This document shows, in pieces, positions 56,573-64,000 of a DNA stretch of 64,000 nt (the stretch's first letter is position 1; every line of letters starts with the position of its first letter). The stretch covers positions 9,790,022-9,854,021 of the forward strand of contig NC_064045.1 in the NCBI RefSeq assembly GCF_932526225.1. Direction: 5' to 3'. The translations under genes and the position numbers were made by a program. Under the pieces are notes generated by a model. That model ran no database searches and was not told the DNA's origin. It saw only the letters and a list, made by a program, of their open reading frames with translations. The stretch is from Nematostella vectensis (taxonomy: Eukaryota > Cnidaria > Anthozoa > Actiniaria > Edwardsiidae).

Positions 56573-57355
56573 TTAACACATTGACCCCTCAACCGGCCTG
56601 TACCGGCTTTGGGAAGTACCCACAACTCAAAAAATTCATAAATGCAAAATAAACACAACAAGATGAAGATACACAGGCATCAGTCTAAGGGATAAATGGT
56701 CTTGCAGATATGCATCCAACCAAAGTGTTGGCATCTACTCTTAAGCCAAATAATAGCACAGGTTCTTTGACAAATCTCAAATCGAACAAGGAGAGAAAAA
56801 CAAAATCACCCCTCTCAATAAAACGCTCAAAATACCACACAAGGAAGAGAGATCAGCAAACACAGCTCAAGACACAAATAGATACCTTTATTCTGATCCT
56901 CCAGGTAAACAATTTTGGAATCAATTTGGTTTCAGAAAAGACAGCATTTAGGAGAGCTGTAGTGATTCATTAGAAAATTATTTTCTCATCCAGGCAAAGC
57001 CAAACAAGAAAAAATCATCATGAATCCACCTTTGCTTGCAAATATCCATAAGCAAAGCACTCAATTATGCCCCAAAAGACTTCATGATGTCCTGAGACAC
57101 TCTCCTAATATGCTCATAGCTGTATTTTTGATGAAAAATACAAGCAACCATCAACTTGTGCTGGCTTCAGCACAACAACGAGGGATTAAAAGTTGGGACC
57201 GCAAAGTACTGTTGGAAAGCTTGGATACCGCTGACTAGGTGCAGCTGTGTTTGACTTTGACGGGCTGTATAAAACTCAGAATAGGGGGGGAGGTATCTGT
57301 TTCAGTCTGTTTTTTGTAAATTCAGCTCCAAAAAAGCCAGGAGTCAATGGGTTAA
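56573..57355. mobile_element. TTAA-type non-autonomous transposon copy, reverse
   Basis: TTAACACATTGACCCCTCAA at one end and GGAGTCAATGGGTTAA at the other are imperfect inverted repeats. The whole is the reverse complement of the copy at 14,945-15,922. It lies back to back with the copy at 55,510. Confidence 0.8.
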
Positions 57356-58269
57356 GGGGGGAACGGGTTTATTTCTTGTTGGGGAGGGGGTATTTTTTTC
57401 CAATTTTGTACAAAGGTTTGAATTTGAATCAATTATTTTCGGTTCAAGTTCGGTTCGACGTATGCTGGCAACCCGCGCCACACACGATCCGATTCGACTC
57501 GGCGACTCGAACTTGAATCTATTTAACACACTCGAACCGATTCGCGGCAAACGTCGTACCGTTCATGTACATGTTTCCAAAACAATAGGTTCGACTGAAT
57601 AAGGTTTCATGTTAGGTTCGATGTATACAAGCCTAAAGCTTTGTAAGATGTTTTTGGCCGCGACTAAAAGCGGCATTCATTCGGTGAAGGTCTTTAAATT
57701 TCCAATTACCCTATCGGGTATGAAGCATAACAGGGCAGTTATCTAATCCGCCGCTGTAAAAACGTGACTATAAGAAAACAAATGTACCATAACAAAAAAT
57801 AAAACATATATACCTGCGTAATTTGCGGCTAAAAATAATGTTGTGTCGATTAGAATGATGGATTATTTACCGGTATAACGTCATGATTTCCTTAATCGTA
57901 ACAAATGCTGTTTTCAGTAAACGTGCCGCGGTTAACACGAGTTATCACGTGCATTAAAAGTAAAAAAAAAGATTTGCTAGACCGCAGTAGGTGAGCATGT
58001 TCGTTTATGTGATTAATTATTATCTTTTAACGGGGATATAAACTATCGTCTATACAAAAAAAATATTTTGCCTTTGGAATCAAGGACAAGATGTACTGGC
58101 ACTTTTAAACAGCATTCTTCAAGGAAATGAAATAATATCTTCGAAGCTAAAGCTCTTCTAACTAGCCCTTTTAAATATGGTAAGTCTTCTTTTGTATAAG
58201 CACTTCTTTTGTAACACAAGGGATTCGGAACTCCTACAAAAATAAGGATGAGGATGGATGAGGATGCCC
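57356..58269. other. Intergenic, one candidate 5' splice site
   Basis: Nothing coding recognised. AATATG|GTAAGT at 58,180 would suit a 5'UTR exon, possibly of the GPCR gene downstream, but this is speculation. Confidence 0.3.
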
Positions 58270-58676
58270 GGGGTTTTGGAGGGGGGGACTCTCCATAACA
58301 GTTGACGGGAGTGATATATTTTCTAACTTTAGAGTATAAAATTTTTTTAATTGCTCTCCCTAGGGTGTGTTAGAATATTCCGCTTCTGATAGCCCTTAGG
58401 GGGTCTCACACAAGTAGAACACCACATTCTAATAACAACTGGACATGAATGTTGTCAGAAAAAAGATATGCTCGATGGTGGCGTCTTAAGGATCGCAATT
58501 CAGGACACCTGAAAATGCGTTTGTTTTGAGTGTTTAGACTTAAAAATCCCTTCCATCACATCTTATGTGCTTTTGGGGATAAGAATTGCTGTCGATCACA
58601 CTCAAAGTCCCATCCCTTAGGGTTAAAATTGATTTTACCAACGGTCACCCCCGTCTTTTTATCATGGTAGTCCCCC
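58270..58676. repeat. Dispersed repeat, inverted copy of 43,622-44,001
   Basis: GGGGGGACTCTCC, CCCTTAGGGTTAAAAT and TCACCCCCGTCTTTTT are the complements of the landmarks at 43.6-44.0 kb. It is longer in the middle. Confidence 0.65.
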
Positions 58677-59073
58677 TCCCCCCGGAGGATGCGTGGGCAA
58701 AGTCGAACGCATAGTAATCACAGGAAAACATCATTTCTGATCTAGTCTCCCACGACATCGCTCTGCCTTCTGTCACGCAATGACCTTGTGTTACTGATCC
58801 AAGTGCGTAAGGTTTTTGCCTTCTCCACCACCTCCCCCCCCCCCCCCCCCCCCCCGCCTTCTAAGACTAGCAGATTGAAAAGATGATAGGGATATCGATG
58901 GAACTAGGACTAGGATTTTAATAGGGGGAGCAAGAATATTTTGGGACTGCTGTTTACACTTAATATCCTTTTAATTGCAAGGCAATGCATCTTCTGCATC
59001 TTGGGTAGGTTGAGATGTCGCGGGAAATGATTTAACTCGTTTCACATGTGGCTCACCTGACTCGTATGTATGT

Positions 59074-59364
59074 CAGGGGCGTATCCAGGATTCAAAATGG
59101 GGGGGGATGGATAATGGCCGGATAGACGGCTTATAACTGATCACGTTGTTCTTGGTAGATCACTTCATAGATCTTACAGCACTTCACGCTAAATTCGATT
59201 TGTCCAGCCAGCAAAGTCAAGCAGGCGAAGGAAAATGGACAGTCTCCCGTCCCACAGACATTTATTTTCTTCAAACAAAGTGACAATTTAATTTTTTACT
59301 CTCAAAAGGGGGGGGGGGGTGAATATCCACCCAATCCGCCCCCCCCCCCCCTAATCCACCCCTG
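59074..59364. mobile_element. MITE-like element with CAGGGG... ends
   Basis: Starts CAGGGGCGTATCCAGGATTC and ends CTAATCCACCCCTG, imperfect inverted repeats, with internal G and C runs. No gene. Confidence 0.6.
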
Positions 59365-60572
59365 TTAGTAGATAGGAAATGTTTGCAATTCTCTGTCTCT
59401 GCTCTGTCACGGTAGATGATGGTACCACGGGTCACCGTCCCGTTTCTGTTACGTACTCCAATCAGGTTAATGAAGTGCGGTAAGACGGCACTCACGCTCA
59501 ACGGCCTTATTCGAGAAGACGAGGGATTCATTAGTCCTTAGTGTAGAGAGCAAGGGTTTTTACCCCTCTGAGACCGTGGATGGAGCTCTTTCCAAAGACC
59601 CCAAGGACCTTCCCATTCATTTTAATTTTCGCGCCACTCTCAGATTATAGCAAATGATCGAAGCATTAAGCAAACCTTACGTTTATCGAAGCGACGATAA
59701 CAAAACAAGATAGCATTAGACATAGGCCTTTAGTTCTCCTCAAAGCGGAGTAACGATATCGCATTCAGGTCAGTTTGCATTTACTTCGACCAATGCCTCG
59801 AAAATCCCTGAGATTTCTCAGGAGTGATACCACGCAAAGTCATCGCGCGCTAACCATGGCCACATTCGCAGTTTTAGGAAATTTAGTCAATAAAAAGGAC
59901 TATAAAGCAAGTAACGTAGTGTAGCTAAAAAATGCTCCAGTGTTCTTCAGAACAAGACGAAATCCTAGAAGCTCTAAAATTGTGTCATTCAAAAAGAAAT
60001 TCGGATCTTGTCTGATCTTAACGCTCCTCAGAAAACTATGTCTTCATGCGCCCACCGGATCGCACTATTACCAAACTGAAGATTTGCGGTAGCGATCGAT
60101 GATAATTAAAATAATAATATTTTTACATTATAAAGGCGGGATTGTGTTGCTTAGTTTTTTTAATTCATGTGATAGTGTGATAAGTGACCAAAAGCGAACC
60201 GTACTGAAATAATAAGAAAACTGCGGTACCTAATTAATGAACACCTTAGGGGGTTTACATTTAGCAAATTAGCTCTAATTGTATTGAAGAAATTGAGACC
60301 TATCTTGTAAAGATTAGGATAATCTTTTAATGTGGTTCACAGGTTCGGAGTCAATTAGAGCAAGAACTAATATCCTTGGCATGTCTAGACAATAATAAAA
60401 AATTCATGTCCTTTAACCAATGGCAGCACTCTAGAAAATTCTCTTACAATCACTTTATCAACCAAATGTATGAATTCATTTATTGAGCAGGAGTGAATTA
60501 TTGGGATCTACCAATACAAAAGGGTCGTTTGTCAAGAGATGTTTTTAATGGATATTTTTTTCTGTTTTACAG
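59365..60572. other. 5' flank of the GPCR gene
   Basis: No exon identified with confidence. A minus-strand frame at 59,370-59,531 looks protein-like but matches nothing I know. Confidence 0.3.
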
Positions 60573-60761
60573 AGGTTTTCTGACGATAGCTCTAGAGATG
60601 ATAGCTGTACAGCTGATAGCTGAGAGCTGTACTTCATAAATTTGCGGCGAGGTGACAAAAAAAAAGAGTTCTCCGGCGACAGCAAAGCAAGACATTGAAA
60701 TTTTTCTCAAAACCCTCGAAGAAGCAGATGATTTATGCATTAAGGTGATTTGACCAAAAAC
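60573..60761 (+). promoter_or_regulatory. Probable 5'UTR exon part of the GPCR gene
   Basis: ATTTTTTTCTGTTTTACAG ending at 60,572 is a strong 3' splice site with no coding role, so an intron probably lies in the 5'UTR. The leader contains four GATAGCT repeats (60,586-60,632) and in-frame stops, the last TAA at 60,741 before the ATG at 60,762. Confidence 0.5.
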
Positions 60762-61913
60762 ATGGCAGTCACAGGCCTTCTAAACATCTCTCTACTCGTA
60801 AATTACACAAACAGTTCCGATTATACCCCGAATGCTGCTTTGTCCCCCGAGCTGGAGCCGAAGGTACTAGAGATTTTCCGACTCTGCCTTAGCGCCCTGA
60901 TCTGCTCGACAGGAATTGTGGGTAATATCCTTGTTGTCATAATCACAACGTGCAATCGTAAAACACGGACGGCAGTGAACTACTACATCCTGAATTTGGC
61001 GATCTCCGATCTTGGCATCCTTGCAATCTGTTTCCCGTTTATCTTAGTCAAAACGGAGGACCCCCTGCATTGGCCTCTCGGGGGCTTCGTGTGCAAAGTC
61101 ATCTACCCGCTCTCTGACATCTTCTACGGCGTTTCTATTGGATCAATTGTTGCTATAGCGATAGACAGGTACAAGGCCATCGTTCGCAGCATGCGTGCCC
61201 AGAAGACCTTGCAAGCTGCCAAGTGGGTCATCTTATTTATTTGGGTTTTCGCGTTTGTGGGATTCGTATTACCATTGTACTTTGTGATGGACTTTCTTGT
61301 GGACGCGAATGGACCTGGGACAGTGGACTGCACGCCTACCTGGCCAATGCCAGAAGTCACCATGCGTCTGTACGTGTTCTCCTTAACCTTCTTCTGGTAT
61401 GTTCTCCCGCTAGCTGTTATTGTCTGGGTGTATAGGAAGATCGCGCAGAAGATCCGGGCCAGCCGCGCACTGCACAAGACCATGCGCAGCCAGGTTGGGA
61501 GAAAATACAGCGAGATTGGAAAAGAAAAAAGCAAAGCCGCGCGTCGAAAGCACGACGATTCCAACGCCAAAGCCCTCAAGATACTAATCCCAGTTGTTTG
61601 CGTCTTCTCTCTCACTATGTTTCCTTTCCATTTGTTTCGCTGCACGCAGATGATCGTGGATATGTCCAGTTTTGAATACATGTGGGCCATATATAATGTA
61701 TGCACCGTCTGTCTGCTCGCGAACAGCTCGGCAAACCCGATCATTTACTCGATGGTTTCCGACGAGTTTCGACGTCGATTCCGACAGCTACTTTGTTTAC
61801 AGTGGAATAAATTTAACGACAGTTTGTCGGTTAGGAGATCGCACCGCGCACCGAGCACTTCGGCACATCGACTGACCTCACAGACGCAACGTAGCTTCCA
61901 CAAAAACTCGTGA
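60762..61913 (+). CDS. Class A (rhodopsin-like) GPCR, peptide-receptor type
   Basis: A single-exon frame of 383 codons at the plasma membrane. The N-terminus has three N-glycosylation sequons (residues 8, 14 and 17). Seven hydrophobic helices carry the class A landmarks: Asn55 in GIVGNILVV (TM1), Asp83 in LNLAISDLG (TM2), Cys111 in GGFVCKV paired with Cys190 in VDCTP, DRY at 135-137, Pro216 in TM5, SLTMFPFH with Pro288 in TM6 (the usual Cys-Trp-x-Pro is changed), and NSSANPIIYS with NPxxY at 325-329. A basic third loop, and FRRRFRQLLC with a possible palmitoyl-Cys345, complete it. The overall pattern resembles neuropeptide receptors (NPFF/orexin/galanin-like group), which are expanded and often intronless in cnidarians; the ligand cannot be inferred. 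The start is fixed by an upstream in-frame TAA. Confidence 0.93.
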   Translation: MAVTGLLNISLLVNYTNSSDYTPNAALSPELEPKVLEIFRLCLSALICSTGIVGNILVVIITTCNRKTRTAVNYYILNLAISDLGILAICFPFILVKTEDPLHWPLGGFVCKVIYPLSDIFYGVSIGSIVAIAIDRYKAIVRSMRAQKTLQAAKWVILFIWVFAFVGFVLPLYFVMDFLVDANGPGTVDCTPTWPMPEVTMRLYVFSLTFFWYVLPLAVIVWVYRKIAQKIRASRALHKTMRSQVGRKYSEIGKEKSKAARRKHDDSNAKALKILIPVVCVFSLTMFPFHLFRCTQMIVDMSSFEYMWAIYNVCTVCLLANSSANPIIYSMVSDEFRRRFRQLLCLQWNKFNDSLSVRRSHRAPSTSAHRLTSQTQRSFHKNS

Positions 61914-62685
61914 TTATATTATGGAAATATTAATCAATGGCAGTCGTTTTTCTGGATGGTTTGAGAGCCTGGGATGAGCGCACGGTAAACCTTTGATGTT
62001 TTTTAAAACAAACAAGTTTAAAAAAAAACTCTAGTGGGGCCTGGGTCTGTTTCAAATGGGCGGCCTGCAAAATCGTAGTAAACACGAATTCTTGCGAGTT
62101 TACGTGGAAATTCTCGACGTTCGCCGTTCTTGAGAAAAAAGCAAATAAAAAAAGCATATAATGTCCTCATAAGAAATTGACCGAGGGAGAAAGACGACAG
62201 CTTTTCAAAAGTATTGATTGATTGGGAAAATATGAAAGAAAGGAGTGATTTTGTCAACCACAGTTTGCAAACGGTGAGGATAGCACCAGAACAGAAATTC
62301 ACTGTGGAAACAACAAAAAAATGATAAAGAAAAATACTTCTATATAATACATCGGCGCATGACTCAGATAAAGCATGAGCTGACGAGCGGTGAATCAATA
62401 TAATATGTCGCCTATTTATGCTCCAATACAATCGAGTAAAAGCAACAAGCAGCCTATACTATTATTTGTTTTAAATCCATACAGATTAAAAAGGGCCTAA
62501 ATCATTAATATCTCAATAACTGCAATAAAATAAAATGAATTATCATAGAAGTAATTTTGTCTTAGATCTGGACTACTTGGATTTTTGGCACTCATCATTA
62601 GAATCAGAGAGCGTAAGATATGAAAAGATAGCGGGCACACATTCTCTATATTATCGTTGTTTTTCCTAGTTTCTTTCGCTCACAT
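61914..62685. other. 3' flank of the GPCR gene
   Basis: AT-rich; several AATAAA-like signals (about 62,140 and 62,525) could serve for polyadenylation. No other gene recognised. Confidence 0.4.
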
Positions 62686-62850
62686 TCCCTGCTAGCAGAG
62701 GCCTCTTTTCTATGTATTTGTCTGGGCTGGCGTTCGCGAGGAAAAGAGACCTCTGCAACGAAAACAGTTTTGAGCCATGGCAGAGGTCTCTTTTCCTCGC
62801 GAACGCCAGCCCAGCGAAATACAGAGAAATAAGGCCTCTGCTAGCAGGGA
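62686..62850. repeat. Foldback element, 71-bp arms
   Basis: 62,686-62,756 and 62,780-62,850 are inverted copies: TCCCTGCTAGCAGAGGCCTC with GGCGTTCGCGAGGAAAAGAG, and their complements, around a 23-nt loop. The outer 20 bp and the inner 36 bp match almost perfectly. Confidence 0.95.
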
Positions 62851-63141
62851 AGCGCTTACAGTGAAACGGGACGTAATCGCTAGATATGAAATCAAGATAA
62901 GCTTTTAGGCATTGCCTAAGTCTATATATTACTCGCTTGATTTTATTGCTTTTGTATGTTCCCATCGCGTCCCTTCTAAATGTTCATGCGCGAGCTGAAT
63001 TAGAACAATAAAGAACTCGCATTCTAGCGGTACCAATTAGAACTAGTCACTCATGACAGGAGAAAACGGCTTTTTATTGTTAACGCACGCGACTTGGTAG
63101 ACTCTTCAAATCTTCGGCAAGATCATAAACCCAAAACAGCA

Positions 63142-63531
63142 ATGTTGTCTTCCCAAATTGCCGCTCAAAAAAATGACATCCCTATGAGTGAAAAAGCCGA
63201 GGGCGCGACAGTGAACCTACGCGCGCTGGCGAAACTCAGACGTCGTAGGCCTCGCCGACCTGGGCAAAGTGCGACAGAAAAAGAAAAGCCGGCACCAGTA
63301 CTGGGGCCATCTGACGTTTACAGGGAAAATCCGTGTGAGGTTGGGGACCACAGCCCCCCCATGCAAATGGATGTGGGAAATTTCTGGGATTTTGCGTCAC
63401 GAGCTCCGTGGCAAGGTATGAATCGCTACAGGCGGCAGATCATTGAATCTGGACGAGCTTTCATACAATGGCAACTTTCAATAATGTGGGGACGCCGTAA
63501 ATGCTCATTCCAGTGCCCTTTCGGCACATAA
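63142..63531 (+). CDS. Unrecognised small protein or first coding exon
   Basis: ATG at 63,142 opens MLSSQIAAQKNDIPMSEKAE, a highly basic patch (AKLRRRRPRRPGQ, about residues 35-47), a Pro/Glu-rich segment, and a more hydrophobic end with NFWDFASRAPWQG and FIQWQLSIMWGRRK, 129 codons to a TAA. A CAAG|GTATGA donor at 63,416 could end a shorter coding exon after PWQ. No known domain is seen. Composition looks coding, but support is only the open frame. Confidence 0.4.
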   Translation: MLSSQIAAQKNDIPMSEKAEGATVNLRALAKLRRRRPRRPGQSATEKEKPAPVLGPSDVYRENPCEVGDHSPPMQMDVGNFWDFASRAPWQGMNRYRRQIIESGRAFIQWQLSIMWGRRKCSFQCPFGT

Positions 63532-63573
63532 ATTTATCTCACTTTTCAGGAATAGTGGAAGTGGAATAGTGGA

Positions 63574-63960
63574 AGCACGGGTGGCCTAGTGTGTTAGCGC
63601 GTCGGCCTCTCACCGCTGTGGCCCAGGTTCGAATCCTGGCTCAAACTGGGGATTTTTCCGGGTTCCTGCCTTGAATCGAATTTGTCACAAGTGAGTTGAA
63701 GTTATTCTCCCGTGTTTCCAGTCTTCTCGGATAAGGACACTAAACCGGAGGTCCCGTCTCTTCAAGCTGCACTACATTAACCTGAACCGAAGGGACGTAA
63801 AAGAACCACTGGGGACGCAATAAACCCTCTGGCAGTGACCACCCCCAGTGACAGTGCTTACTAACAGAGGGCCATATGTTAGAAAACTGTATATTCGGTT
63901 AAATATGCTACCCTCGATAACCAAAGATTACAAAGGAATCGGCCCCTGGGCGCTTAGGGA
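63574..63960 (+). mobile_element. tRNA-derived SINE
   Basis: The head contains RNA polymerase III promoter boxes: A box TGGCCTAGTGTG at 63,582-63,593 and B box GGTTCGAATCC at 63,626-63,636, spaced as in a tRNA gene. A tail follows (GGATAAGGACACTAAACCGG, GAAGGGACGTAA, CAGTGACAGTGCTTACTAAC) that recurs at 8.6 kb and in the dispersed repeats at 9.9 and 44.7 kb. The right end is not clear. Confidence 0.75.
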
Positions 63961-64000
63961 CGGGCCATAGAAAAATTGATGTGGGTAAGGGACAAAATAC

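Noticed and set aside
59271-59531. Minus-strand coding exon (NLIGVRNRNGTVTRGTIIYR)
   Set aside because: Looks protein-like, but overlaps the MITE at its end, and I cannot link it to any family or splice partner.
63574-63650. Genuine tRNA gene
   Set aside because: A and B boxes are present, but the sequence does not fold as a full tRNA acceptor stem and is followed by a SINE tail repeated elsewhere in the window.

Overview
The window looks like nuclear DNA of an animal, most probably an anthozoan cnidarian (sea anemone or coral). It is AT-rich and intron-rich, with GT-AG introns. It carries an intronless neuropeptide-type GPCR coding exon, a shuffled PAN/C-type-lectin/LamG gene, a DIRS-order retrotransposon, a tRNA-derived SINE and many foldback/MITE-like elements. 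The phylum call is inference; nothing in the window fixes the species.

Layout. (1) About 1-8,420, minus strand: exons of a secreted multidomain gene whose 3' end lies left of the window. A 5.2-kb intron in the middle of its LamG domain holds a decayed DIRS-order retrotransposon and a 60-bp minisatellite. (2) 8,460-12,700: repeats only, including a long dispersed repeat (second copy at 44.4-45.6 kb) that carries a MITE with an empty-site counterpart, and a head-to-head minisatellite palindrome. (3) 12,757-38,780, plus strand: the main gene. I reconstruct a complete nine-exon ERI2-like gene (DEDDh 3'-5' exonuclease plus C-terminal GRF zinc finger, 755 codons). All splice phases agree and the total coding length is a multiple of three. 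(4) 38.8-60.5 kb: mostly gene-poor sequence with inverted repeats, MITEs and microsatellites. (5) 60,762-61,913: a class A peptide-type GPCR in one coding exon behind a probable 5'UTR intron. (6) 63,142-63,531: a small unrecognised reading frame; a tRNA-type SINE closes the window.

The most unusual material is inside the ERI2-like gene. At three consecutive exons (4, 5 and 6) the exon-intron boundary itself has been tandemly copied into the adjoining intron. There are four decoy 3' splice sites before exon 4, two before exon 5, and eight copies of the exon-6 5' splice site after exon 6. As read, extension of these exons to an upstream acceptor or downstream donor runs into an early stop. Intron 8 of the same gene is occupied by a 12.7-kb array of roughly 440 units of a 28-bp satellite. 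Each unit contains a perfect 8-bp-stem, 3-nt-loop hairpin, and the array has a higher-order period of 3,087/3,407 bp. Intron 5 holds a decayed transposon into which an antisense NMDA-receptor-like gene fragment has been placed between 7-bp direct repeats.

The array is open in several frames over thousands of codons. This is a property of the repeat, not evidence of a protein: 28 is not divisible by 3 and the unit contains no stop in any forward frame.
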